Notes: generated by a model from the letters alone, not told the origin. Positions 1 through 6,387 are shown, counted from the stretch's first letter. The stretch: DNA of 25,522 bases from a bacterium (GCA_029007415.1 JAQXHT010000039.1:1-25522), one strand, 5' to 3'. A program made the numbers and translations.

Positions 1-243
1 AAGAAGTGCTACTTTCTTTCTAAATTCTTTAATAGAGGTAATATCATTAGGATCATTTAAAGATTTTATTCTATAAACTTTAACTCCATCTTCATAATAG
101 CAAGTATCTTCATTACCCCTTGCAATAACGGTTACTAAATCGCCTTGGCTAGCATAATATGAGGCTATTATTTTTTGATAGGTAGCTATACCACCAAAAT
201 TAGTTTCTAACGGATACTCTTCATGAACAAAACAAATTTTCAT
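1..243 (-). CDS. Glycosyltransferase family 4-type protein, N-terminal part (runs off window)
   Basis: This partial gene reads on the minus strand from ATG at 243 through 81 open codons to the window edge. Its N-terminus (MKICFVHEEYPLETNFGG, then IATYQKIIASYYASQGDLV) has the first beta strand, glycine-rich loop and following helix of GT-B fold family 4 glycosyltransferases, where GG-IA-Y is the typical pattern, followed by a second strand (VTVIAR). Such enzymes act in the cytoplasm on sugar-nucleotide donors and build polysaccharide, glycolipid or teichoic-acid-like polymers; the substrate cannot be told from this fragment. Its ATG overlaps the TGA of the receiver gene upstream (ATGA), so the two are translationally coupled. 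Confidence 0.75.
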   Translation of the reverse strand, partial: MKICFVHEEYPLETNFGGIATYQKIIASYYASQGDLVTVIARGNEDTCYYEDGVKVYRIKSLNDPNDITSIKEFRKKVALL

Positions 244-686
244 AATTTCTCCTTATTTATCTTTGTTAAAACTAAAGTCTTTTTCTTATCATTAATATCA
301 TCAATTACTTCTTTAAACATTGGATCCATATAAACTGAAGAATTATAAGTAATACTATAGTTATAGTCAAATTCTTCTAATGGTTCTGATGAACACATTA
401 CAATAGGCAAATCAGTAAGTCCAAAACGTTCTCTCACTTCTTCTACTATATCTTGTCCAAAAGGTTTAGTTTCCCAGTCATCATCATATATAGGTAGATA
501 ATTATCACATATTAACATATCAAATGGTGCTAAATCATTATCTTGAACATTATGTTGCAAAATACTTATTAAACCACTATTTCTTGATTTAGCCCAAGTT
601 ATCTCTGGTTCAACATCTACTTTTTCAAGTATTTTCTTAATATTATCAAATTTAAATTCATTATCATCAATTACTAAAATTTTCAT
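240..686 (-). CDS. Stand-alone response-regulator receiver domain protein
   Basis: A 148-residue protein that is essentially one CheY-like receiver domain. It opens with MKILVIDDNE, the acidic pair Asp7/Asp8 expected for Mg2+ binding, and has the probable phospho-acceptor Asp61 at the end of strand 3 (FDMLICDNYLP). Strand 4 (LPIVMCSSEP) supplies the conserved Ser/Thr position. I do not see the usual conserved Lys-Pro after strand 5, so phosphorylation chemistry may be altered. There is no output domain, so it would work by protein contact, and no histidine kinase lies in the window. It sits between a small ORF (1-nt gap) and a glycosyltransferase gene (4-nt overlap), so it is the middle gene of a minus-strand operon. 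The receiver fold is well supported; its role is unknown. Confidence 0.7.
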   Translation of the reverse strand: MKILVIDDNEFKFDNIKKILEKVDVEPEITWAKSRNSGLISILQHNVQDNDLAPFDMLICDNYLPIYDDDWETKPFGQDIVEEVRERFGLTDLPIVMCSSEPLEEFDYNYSITYNSSVYMDPMFKEVIDDINDKKKTLVLTKINKEKL

Positions 687-687
687 A

Positions 688-864
688 TTAATCCTCTTTT
701 CTATATATTACATAATAAATACCAAACAAAAATGTATTAAATGAAAAACCTCTTTTTCTTATAGCCTCAACATTATCACCAATGTAAGCATTTATTAAAT
801 CATCATCATTTTTATTTTCTGTATTAGCACCACAGTTTGAAAAATTATTCATAAATTCACTCAT
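688..864 (-). CDS. Small protein resembling the N-terminal part of DUF2628 membrane proteins
   Basis: A 58-codon ORF, ATG at 864 to TAA at 688-690, one base before the receiver gene start. The segment LINAYIGDNVEAI, then GFSFNTFLFGIYYVIYRK, resembles the opening of DUF2628 family proteins (a helix, then a GFSW-TFFFG-YRK segment leading into a transmembrane helix), preceded by a short stretch (NFSNCGANTEN) reminiscent of a broken zinc ribbon. The protein ends just after YRK, where family members continue into membrane helices, so it may be a truncated remnant. No clear Shine-Dalgarno sequence precedes the ATG; an extended -10-like sequence lies 12 bases upstream. The start is therefore uncertain. 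Family assignment is from memory of the motif and is tentative. Confidence 0.45.
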   Translation of the reverse strand: MSEFMNNFSNCGANTENKNDDDLINAYIGDNVEAIRKRGFSFNTFLFGIYYVIYRKED

Positions 865-876
865 CGTTATAAGCCA

Positions 877-885
877 AGTATAGCA
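877..885 (-). promoter_or_regulatory. Possible extended -10 promoter for the 864-to-1 operon
   Basis: Read on the minus strand this is TGCTATACT, an extended -10 (TGnTATACT). It lies 12 bases before the ATG at 864, so a transcript would carry only about 5 bases of leader. No good -35 is seen at the usual spacing. The IS element ends about 50 bp further upstream. Confidence 0.3.
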
Positions 886-934
886 TAAAATAGTAAGAAA
901 TATAGTAAAATTGTCCTATTTTATTGAAAATTGC

Positions 935-955
935 GTTACAGTTCAGACTAGATAA
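935..955 (+). repeat. IS66 left terminal inverted repeat
   Basis: This 21-bp end begins GTTACAGTTCAG and is the exact reverse complement of 2584-2604. It starts 71 bp upstream of the small ORF at 864. Confidence 0.85.
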
Positions 956-997
956 TTATTAAAAGCAGATAGAAACTGATACAATCTATCTGTCTTT

Positions 998-2455
998 TTA
1001 TATTAATATTGGATTATCATTAAGTAAAGAAACAATTGCTTGACCTAAATTTATGTTATTTTTTGTGTATGTTGACAAACAACTTTTTATGACTGCATAT
1101 ATATTTGCACCTTCAACGCTTCTAAATTTACTAGTTTTTTGTTTTATCTTTATACCTCTTAAATCAGCTTCAGCACGATTATTTGAAAAAGGAACAAAAA
1201 ATTTCTTGATGAATAGAAGATGATTTTCACAATACTCGATCAATCTATTTATTAAGTTAATCTCTTCTTTCTTATAAGCATTAGTAGATAAGTCTTTTTT
1301 TCTTTCATCTTTACCATTAGATAATATTTCCAGATACTGTTTTTTAAATGAATTATATTGTGCCGCATCTATCTCTTCTATTCCTTCAGCAATGCAATCA
1401 TCTTTAGTTTTCTTCATACTTAAAAGTAAATCTTGAAGTTGTTTTGCCCAATTGTGACTTGTAAATTCAGTAACAGCATTTAAATATCTTAAAACATACA
1501 CATTACACTCAGCGTTATCTGCACCATAATTGTAATACATTTTATAATGATCATGGACTATGATACCTTTATATTTGCTTAAGAATCCAAATTTATTTAC
1601 ATCATCTTTGCTTCTATGCTTTGTAACATATTGAAGAGTATGTTTTCCATCTGATATATTGTGTAAATAATATTGTTCTCCATTAATTTTGATAGGACTT
1701 TCATCAACATGTAATACAAGTGCATTCATTAACTCTTTCTGTATGTATTTGTATTCTGTATCTATTAATAAATTATATATTTCTTTATTCCACGCGTAAA
1801 AAGAACCTTTTGACGGTAAAAGACCATTATTAGTAGTATCGTTAAGAAAACTTTGTATACCATCTAATGACATGTATCTTTGGTTTAATAAACAGCAATA
1901 TGCTTTTATATTATTACCATAAATTACTGGATATCTAGTGATTTGAACTGCCTTATTAGGATAAATGATATGTTTTATTACTTTTCGCTTAATTTCAATA
2001 TCATATTCATATTTTATAATTGGTGATAAAGTTTTATTTTTTTCTGTTTTATTTTCTTCTATCGTTATTATTTCATCTATTTCATTATTTTTTATCATTG
2101 TTTCTATTTGCTCATTTGTTAAGGTTTTTCCTTGGTGATTTTTTTGTCCACCTTTTTTATTGTTTGACTTGCTTCTATTATTAGTAATTACTTTTTTATA
2201 TCCGTTTGTGCTTGATGGCTTTGATGAGTTTGAACTATCTTTGTTTTTATTATTTTTCAATCGCTCTATTTCTAATAATAATTCCTGATTTTTTTTATTT
2301 GCTTCTTCTAAACTTTTAGTTAATTTTTTATTATTTTCGTTCAATTCTGATATTGTTAATGACATATCAAAAATAGTACTATTTGCTTTATCTAATTTTT
2401 TATTTAATTCCTCAAATTGTTTATAAAAGTCATTTATATATCCTACTTGTGTCAT
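998..2455 (-). CDS. IS66-family DDE transposase
   Basis: A transposase of about 485 residues that catalyses cut-and-join of the surrounding element. An N-terminal coiled coil (residues about 10-75) is followed by the linker typical of IS66 proteins (NSSKPSS, then a Lys/Asn-rich stretch and GGQKNHQGKTL). The CxxC zinc finger usually found after that linker is missing here. Counting from an upstream TTG at 2470, the DDE catalytic residues are Asp256 (LHVDESPI), Asp307 (IIVHDHYKMYY) and Glu434 (FSNNRAEADLRGIKIKQK). I prefer the ATG at 2455 as start because GGTGGTG lies 7 bases before it; the TTG at 2470 has no such site. The frame is intact. Family assignment is firm, and functionality is likely but inferred. 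Confidence 0.9.
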   Translation of the reverse strand: MTQVGYINDFYKQFEELNKKLDKANSTIFDMSLTISELNENNKKLTKSLEEANKKNQELLLEIERLKNNKNKDSSNSSKPSSTNGYKKVITNNRSKSNNKKGGQKNHQGKTLTNEQIETMIKNNEIDEIITIEENKTEKNKTLSPIIKYEYDIEIKRKVIKHIIYPNKAVQITRYPVIYGNNIKAYCCLLNQRYMSLDGIQSFLNDTTNNGLLPSKGSFYAWNKEIYNLLIDTEYKYIQKELMNALVLHVDESPIKINGEQYYLHNISDGKHTLQYVTKHRSKDDVNKFGFLSKYKGIIVHDHYKMYYNYGADNAECNVYVLRYLNAVTEFTSHNWAKQLQDLLLSMKKTKDDCIAEGIEEIDAAQYNSFKKQYLEILSNGKDERKKDLSTNAYKKEEINLINRLIEYCENHLLFIKKFFVPFSNNRAEADLRGIKIKQKTSKFRSVEGANIYAVIKSCLSTYTKNNINLGQAIVSLLNDNPILI

Positions 2456-2583
2456 TTTTTTCACCACCAATGTTCTGTATGTATATGAGTATATATTGTT
2501 TATCTTAAAAATTAAAGTCTATTATTTTAGGACTATTCATAGTAAAATCTATAATAAAAGACTAAATAAGCTATTTTGTTTAC

Positions 2584-2604
2584 TTATCTAGTCTGAACTG
2601 TAAC
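2584..2604 (-). repeat. IS66 right terminal inverted repeat
   Basis: This 21-bp end (plus strand ends CTGAACTGTAAC) is an exact inverted copy of 935-955. Its outer edge is 8 bp from the stop codon of the XRE regulator. Confidence 0.85.
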
Positions 2605-2611
2605 AAAAAAT

Positions 2612-3073
2612 TTAGAAAAGATAATGAATATCCCGCTTTTTAGGTATACCATTGCAGAGATTATTTATAGAAATATTAAAAGGATTAGATAATTTAATCA
2701 ATTTATCCGTTGGAATTCTAGCTTGTCCATCTTCATAATAAGAATAACAAGATTGATGGACTCCTAAAATATTGGCAAATTCTTTTTGCGTTTTCTTTAA
2801 TTTTAAACGCTGCTTTTTCAATTGATAAGCTATAAAAGAATAATCAATATCTTTCTTGTAAGTCATAGGAAAATTATCTTTACTTATATCTAAAAGATAT
2901 TCAATATTTGTATTGTACAACTCTGCAATGGTAACTAGTTTTTCTATAGGAAAATTAACATCGCCCAGTTCCCACATAGTATAAGTCGTTCTTTTAATAC
3001 CTAATTTTTCCGCTACATCTTTTTGAGTTAAATCATTATCTTCTCTCAAATTTTTTATATTTTGATAGTACAT
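2612..3073 (-). CDS. XRE-family transcriptional regulator with two HTH domains
   Basis: A 153-residue protein made of two tandem Cro/C1-type helix-turn-helix domains. The first (about residues 3-63) contains IKNLREDNDLTQKDVAEKLG followed by IKRTTYTMWELG; the second (about 80-140) contains LKKQRLKLKKTQKEFANILG followed by VHQSCYSYYEDG. There is no ligand or peptidase domain. ATG at 3073 is preferred over an upstream GTG at 3082 because AAGGTGG sits 6 bases before it. The gene is divergent from the bacteriocin exporter operon across a short region with phased direct repeats, so it probably controls that operon and itself. It may be the locus-specific switch in place of a two-component system. 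Domain calls are strong; the target is inferred from position. Confidence 0.85.
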   Translation of the reverse strand: MYYQNIKNLREDNDLTQKDVAEKLGIKRTTYTMWELGDVNFPIEKLVTIAELYNTNIEYLLDISKDNFPMTYKKDIDYSFIAYQLKKQRLKLKKTQKEFANILGVHQSCYSYYEDGQARIPTDKLIKLSNPFNISINNLCNGIPKKRDIHYLF

Positions 3074-3083
3074 CTTTACCACC

Positions 3084-3120
3084 TTGGTAATATTTTAGTA
3101 CATATTGGTAAAATCTGGTA
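3084..3120. promoter_or_regulatory. Four helically phased direct repeats (TTGGTA-like), candidate regulator binding sites
   Basis: On the plus strand TTGGTA (3084), TTAGTA (3095), TTGGTA (3105) and CTGGTA (3115) start 11, 10 and 10 bp apart, i.e. on one face of the helix. They cover the minus-strand promoter and 5' leader of the XRE gene and lie directly upstream of, and overlap, the candidate plus-strand promoter at 3116-3145. This layout suits cooperative binding that represses one direction and activates the other. Confidence 0.55.
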
Positions 3121-3130
3121 ATTTTGTCAA
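3102..3130 (-). promoter_or_regulatory. Promoter of the XRE regulator gene
   Basis: On the minus strand, a perfect TTGACA (3125-3130) is followed after 17 bp by CAATAT (3102-3107). Two of the four phased repeats lie within or next to the promoter, which suggests autoregulation. Confidence 0.55.
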
Positions 3131-3145
3131 GATAACTGATAAAAT
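3116..3145 (+). promoter_or_regulatory. Candidate promoter of the bacteriocin operon
   Basis: An extended -10, TGATAAAAT (3137-3145), lies 18 bp after a poor -35, TGGTAA (3116-3121), that is itself part of the last phased repeat. A weak -35 beneath an activator-like repeat array fits a regulated promoter. A second, weaker -10-like sequence is TAATAT at 3180. Confidence 0.4.
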
Positions 3146-3203
3146 GTGTCCGCGAGTTAAAAAAAATCAATTTATTGTTTAATATATTTTAGGAGGTGGT
3201 AAG

Positions 3204-5291
3204 ATTAGATACATTTCACATATAAAACAGGAAAATCAGTCAGATTGTGGTATAGCGTGTATGCAATGCATTTTGGCATACTATAATATTCAGCCGTCGA
3301 AGGAATATTTAATGGAACTTTCAATGTATGATGGAGTAAGCACTAGTTTATATGGTATCAAAAAGGCACTTGAATTTTTTGGCTTTAAGTGTGAAGCCTT
3401 GGAAGGTATAATTAATTCCAATTCAACATATACTATGCCATTTATTGCTCATTTAACAGTTGATGGAATTAAACAAACTTATCATTATGTTGTAGTTTAC
3501 AAAATCTGGCAAAATAAGGTTCAAATAATGGATCCAGCAGTAGGAAAATATAGTTTAAATATAGAAAAATTTGTAGAGAAAAATACTGGCTATTATTTAT
3601 TTATAAATCCGACATCTAATCTTAGACAGATAAATAAATATAGAGTTATAAATAAAATATTGAGTGAAAAACTAAAACATCATAAAAAAGAGTTAATTTT
3701 CATTTTGTTCTTAATTACAACTACTTTAATTTTTGATTTGTTAACTTTTTATCAACTTAGAATGATTTTAAACTATGCACTAACTCCCTCTAATATTAGA
3801 AATTTATTTATATTGATATCTATGTTTTTTGTCATTTCAATTTTAAAACTATATTCAAATTATCTTATATATAGTTTTCAAATAAGAATTAATTATGATA
3901 TTAGAACAAATTTAAATAATAAAATAATAAGTCAATTTCTGTCACTTCCACTAAATAGTTTTAGAAGAAAAGATAATTCTATGATTTTATCATTATTTCA
4001 GGATGTAGAATTTGTTAGTACATTTTTTGTGAGCGAAAAAATTATATATTTACAAACTGCAACATTATTGATAATTATATATGCCATATTTTTAAGAGTA
4101 TCACCTAAAGTTTTTATTTTCTTATTAATGAGCAATTTATTATTTGTAGTTCTAATAAAAATCAAAAAAAAGAAGTTAGGTTTAAAATTTCAAAATTATT
4201 TAATAGAAAAAGATAAATTTACTTTCCTTGTATCTAATATTTTTCATAATTTTGAATCAATCAAAGGCTATCACTCTGAAAATTTATTTATAAAAAATCT
4301 TAAGCTAAATAGCAATGATTTTTTGGAGAATGATTACAAATATGAAAAATATAAAGAAAAAACAACAAATCAATTTTCACTAATTGAAACCACTTCCTAT
4401 TATTTTATATTTTTCCTTATATCTATTCTTTTAATAAAAAATACCAACATTAATAGTTTGGGAACATTTATTTTATTAGAAAATTTAATACAAGTAGTTC
4501 TACGCAATGAAGAAAAATTAATGTTAGAAATTTTATCAAGAAAAGAATATAAAGAATCAGTAGCAAGGTTAGATGAATTTCTTTTGTCTAAAAGTGAGAA
4601 ACTTCTCAAGTATTCAGGTGACATTTACCATAATAATATGAATATAGAAATTAAGAATTTAACATTTTCTTACAATTCTAACATAATATTAAAGAATGTA
4701 ACAATCTCAATTCCATTAGGAATACATATTCTCTTTACTGGTCAATCAGGCAGTGGAAAAAGTACGTTCTTTAAGTTATTAGGGCGCTATTTAGAACCTG
4801 ATTTTGCTTCCATAAAAATCGACAATATTGATATTACACACTATAACTTAGAAAATCTAAGAAAAAATATTACCTATGTTACTGCTAACTCAATAATAAA
4901 TAATGGCTCATTAATCGATAATATTACATTAGGTAGCAAGAAAAACATTAACAAAATTAAAAAGGTCCTGAAAATAACAGGATTAGCTAAAATTTTAGAA
5001 AGTAAAAGACTTACTATCTATTCTGTAGATGAAACAGAGCTTAAAAATCTTAGTTCAGGTGAAAAAGTCAGACTTTTTTGTGCTAGAGCTCTTTATAAAG
5101 AAAGTAAAGTTTATCTTTTTGATGAATGTTTTAGTAATTTAGACATAGAGAGTGAGCGAGAAATTTTAAAAAATATATTTACTGAATATAAAGATAGTAC
5201 AATTCTTTACATTTCTCATCGTCTACAAAATAAAGATTTATTTGATAAAACATATGAACTAAGAAAGGGGATACTTTATGAAAAAAAATAA
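3204..5291 (+). CDS. Peptidase C39-containing ABC exporter (bacteriocin processing and export)
   Basis: A 695-residue protein that should cut double-glycine leaders and export the released peptide across the membrane. The C39 domain (about 1-130) has the catalytic Cys15 in QSDCGIACM, His94 (TYHYVVVY) and Asp110 (IMDPAVGKY). A six-helix ABC transmembrane domain (about 155-430) follows. The nucleotide-binding domain has Walker A GQSGSGKST (513-521), signature LSSGEKVRL (616 on), Walker B KVYLFDECFSN (Asp640, Glu641) and H-loop His672; the Q-loop Gln looks replaced (YVTAN). The first ATG, 3261, would remove the catalytic Cys. The frame is open back to AGGAGGTGG (3191-3199), with ATT at 3204 at ideal spacing, so I place the start there. 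It heads the operon with the accessory protein, precursors and putative immunity peptide. Confidence 0.85.
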   Translation: MRYISHIKQENQSDCGIACMQCILAYYNIQPSKEYLMELSMYDGVSTSLYGIKKALEFFGFKCEALEGIINSNSTYTMPFIAHLTVDGIKQTYHYVVVYKIWQNKVQIMDPAVGKYSLNIEKFVEKNTGYYLFINPTSNLRQINKYRVINKILSEKLKHHKKELIFILFLITTTLIFDLLTFYQLRMILNYALTPSNIRNLFILISMFFVISILKLYSNYLIYSFQIRINYDIRTNLNNKIISQFLSLPLNSFRRKDNSMILSLFQDVEFVSTFFVSEKIIYLQTATLLIIIYAIFLRVSPKVFIFLLMSNLLFVVLIKIKKKKLGLKFQNYLIEKDKFTFLVSNIFHNFESIKGYHSENLFIKNLKLNSNDFLENDYKYEKYKEKTTNQFSLIETTSYYFIFFLISILLIKNTNINSLGTFILLENLIQVVLRNEEKLMLEILSRKEYKESVARLDEFLLSKSEKLLKYSGDIYHNNMNIEIKNLTFSYNSNIILKNVTISIPLGIHILFTGQSGSGKSTFFKLLGRYLEPDFASIKIDNIDITHYNLENLRKNITYVTANSIINNGSLIDNITLGSKKNINKIKKVLKITGLAKILESKRLTIYSVDETELKNLSSGEKVRLFCARALYKESKVYLFDECFSNLDIESEREILKNIFTEYKDSTILYISHRLQNKDLFDKTYELRKGILYEKK

Positions 5292-5646
5292 CATCTTAAT
5301 TTTGAATATAGTTTTTTATATTTTTCTTTTGATTATATTATTAATTTTTCTAAGCAGAATAACACTTTTTGAGTATCAGCAAATAATGTGCACTATAAAA
5401 GATAAAAGTATTGAAATATTGATATCTAAAAGCAAGACTAAAAATATAACACGAAATACCTTTCTTTATTATAAAGGGAAAAAATACTTTTATAAAATAG
5501 ATGAAAATCTGGATAATGATAACTTGGCTTTTTTAAAATTAACAACTCATAAAAAAGTTACTACTAATAAAATTGACAACATCTATATCCCAAAGAAAAA
5601 GGTAACATTGGGAGAAATACTAATAAAATCTTGGAGGTTAGACTAA
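5278..5646 (+). CDS. One-helix membrane accessory protein of the bacteriocin exporter
   Basis: A 122-residue protein with an N-terminal transmembrane helix (about 7-28) and a basic extracytoplasmic domain with strand-rich segments (FLYYKGKKYFYKID) ending in GEILIKSWRLD. It is far shorter than a HlyD/ComB-type adaptor (about 450 residues) and lacks its coiled coil, but the position (overlapping the exporter by 14 bases and ending directly before the first precursor) and topology suggest a reduced secretion accessory protein. An immunity role is the main alternative. No family is recognised with confidence. Confidence 0.6.
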   Translation: MKKNNILILNIVFYIFLLIILLIFLSRITLFEYQQIMCTIKDKSIEILISKSKTKNITRNTFLYYKGKKYFYKIDENLDNDNLAFLKLTTHKKVTTNKIDNIYIPKKKVTLGEILIKSWRLD

Positions 5647-5793
5647 ATGAAACAAATAGATGAAAATAAACAAAAGCAAATCAAAGGCGGTTTTTCCGTA
5701 TGGGCATTTGTTGGTATAACAGCTTTAGTTGCTTTTCTAGTAGGAGTAATTGAAGGATATACAAATCCCAGAATTTGTGATGGAGGTGAATAA
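5647..5793 (+). CDS. Double-glycine-leader bacteriocin precursor, peptide 1 (hydrophobic)
   Basis: A 48-residue precursor. The leader MKQIDENKQKQIKGG (1-15) ends in the GG site cut by C39 exporters. The 33-residue core begins FSVWAFVGITALVAF, forms one strongly hydrophobic helix with a GxxxG motif (GVIEG, 33-37), and ends with a polar tail containing a single Cys44 (YTNPRICDGGE). GxxxG helix packing and a GG leader are hallmarks of two-peptide class IIb bacteriocins that permeabilise membranes of competitors. GGAGG at 5634-5638 provides a good ribosome site, and the ATG directly follows the accessory gene stop (TAAATG). There are no modification enzymes nearby, so the product should be an unmodified peptide, perhaps with a disulfide. 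Its target is unknown. Confidence 0.8.
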   Translation: MKQIDENKQKQIKGGFSVWAFVGITALVAFLVGVIEGYTNPRICDGGE

Positions 5794-5970
5794 ATGAAAC
5801 CAGTAGAAAACAATACTTTAAAAAAGATAGTAGGTGGTAGTAGCACTACTCTTAGTGGAACAATACTGAATCAGTTAAATAAATTGATAACAATTTTAGT
5901 CGATTCAGGAAAAAGTCTTGGTTCTTCAATTCGAAGAATAAGTGAGGATAAAGTATGTCCACTAAAGTAA
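5794..5970 (+). CDS. Double-glycine-leader bacteriocin precursor, peptide 2 (amphipathic, cationic)
   Basis: A 58-residue precursor directly following peptide 1 (TAAATG) with GGAGGTG seven bases before its ATG. The leader MKPVENNTLKKIVGG (1-15) resembles that of peptide 1. The 43-residue core starts SSTTLSGTILNQLNKLITIL, contains a GxxxG motif (GKSLG, 39-43) followed by SSIRRIS, and ends with a single Cys55 (DKVCPLK). The helix is amphipathic and cationic, complementing the very hydrophobic peptide 1, as is usual for two-component bacteriocins. Both cores carry one cysteine near the C-terminus, so an inter-peptide disulfide is possible. Assignment as the partner peptide is inferred from order, leaders and motifs. 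Confidence 0.8.
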   Translation: MKPVENNTLKKIVGGSSTTLSGTILNQLNKLITILVDSGKSLGSSIRRISEDKVCPLK

Positions 5971-6077
5971 ATTCAAAGAAAAAACTAATTATTAAAATAA
6001 TTCTTATTATTATGTTTCTCATTTTTTGCTACTTAATAGGATATTATTTTGGACGAAATATCATAAAACAATGTTAA
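5955..6077 (+). CDS. Small one-helix membrane peptide, candidate immunity protein
   Basis: A 40-residue ORF that overlaps the end of peptide 2 by 16 bases in another frame, with GAGG (5944-5947) 7 bases before its ATG. It has a basic N-terminus (MSTKVNSKKK), one long hydrophobic helix (residues 11-32) and a short basic tail ending in Cys40 (GRNIIKQC). Self-protection against class II bacteriocins is often given by small membrane peptides encoded directly after the precursors, so immunity is the best guess. A third, leaderless toxin component is the alternative. Confidence 0.6.
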   Translation: MSTKVNSKKKLIIKIILIIMFLIFCYLIGYYFGRNIIKQC

Positions 6078-6103
6078 AAGGTGAAAAAAATGTAAATTTA
6101 TAG

Positions 6104-6133
6104 TTGTCAAAATTAGTAACAAGGTGTTATAAT
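6104..6133 (+). promoter_or_regulatory. Promoter of rpsU
   Basis: TTGTCA (6104-6109) and TATAAT (6128-6133) are separated by 18 bp. This gives a short leader of about 30 bases to the rpsU start and marks the boundary between the bacteriocin locus and the core operon. Confidence 0.7.
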
Positions 6134-6168
6134 CAGTTGTAGAAAAAAACGAAGGGAGGGATAGCCGA

Positions 6169-6387
6169 ATGACACAAACAAAAGAGAAGTCAAATAATAC
6201 AACTAGTAGCTTAGATTTTAAAATCAGAAAATATAAGCAAAAACTTGCTCGTAGTGGTGTCCCTTCAGAAGCAAAGAAACACGATGCTTATGATAAACCA
6301 GGGGTTAGAAGAAGAAAAGCCAGAGAAGAAGCAAAGAAGAATGCACGCAAGAACGCACGTAAACAATCTGGAGGAAATAGAGACTAA
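6169..6387 (+). CDS. rpsU: 30S ribosomal protein bS21
   Basis: A very basic 72-residue protein. After a short N-terminal extension (about 12 residues) it matches the bS21 pattern: SLDFKIRKYKQKLARSGVPS, then the basic AYDKPGVRRRK segment (usually HYEKPSVKRK) and a Lys/Arg/Ala-rich C-terminal helix. bS21 sits by the anti-Shine-Dalgarno end of 16S rRNA and helps initiation. The ribosome site GGGAGGGA precedes the ATG. In Bacillus rpsU stands at the head of the region that continues with yqfC, yqfD, ybeY and era, exactly as here, which supports the call. A terminator overlaps its stop codon. Confidence 0.85.
   Translation: MTQTKEKSNNTTSSLDFKIRKYKQKLARSGVPSEAKKHDAYDKPGVRRRKAREEAKKNARKNARKQSGGNRD

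Larger units (their letters stand above)
935..2604 (-). mobile_element. IS66-family insertion sequence, apparently complete
   Basis: The element of about 1670 bp is bounded by perfect 21-bp inverted repeats (935-955 starting GTTACAGTTCAG, and 2584-2604 ending CTGAACTGTAAC). It carries a single transposase gene and none of the tnpA/tnpB accessory genes of the larger IS66 elements, like the one-gene (ISBst12-like) group. No clean 8-bp target duplication is visible: the left flank is AAAATTGC and the right flank AAAAAATT. The right end lies only 8 bp after the XRE regulator stop codon. The intact reading frame and identical ends suggest recent activity. Confidence 0.85.

Noticed and set aside
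2456..2470. TTG start giving a transposase five residues longer
   Set aside because: The region GGTGGTG that would be translated is the ribosome site for the ATG at 2455.
2480..2580. Imperfect inverted repeat in the transposase leader
   Set aside because: Pairing between AGTCTTTTATT and AATAATAGACT is short, imperfect and AT-rich; it may be chance in such sequence.
925..2614. 8-bp target duplication of the IS element
   Set aside because: Flanks AAAATTGC and AAAAAATT are only alike by A-richness; shifting the ends by two bases does not give an exact duplication.
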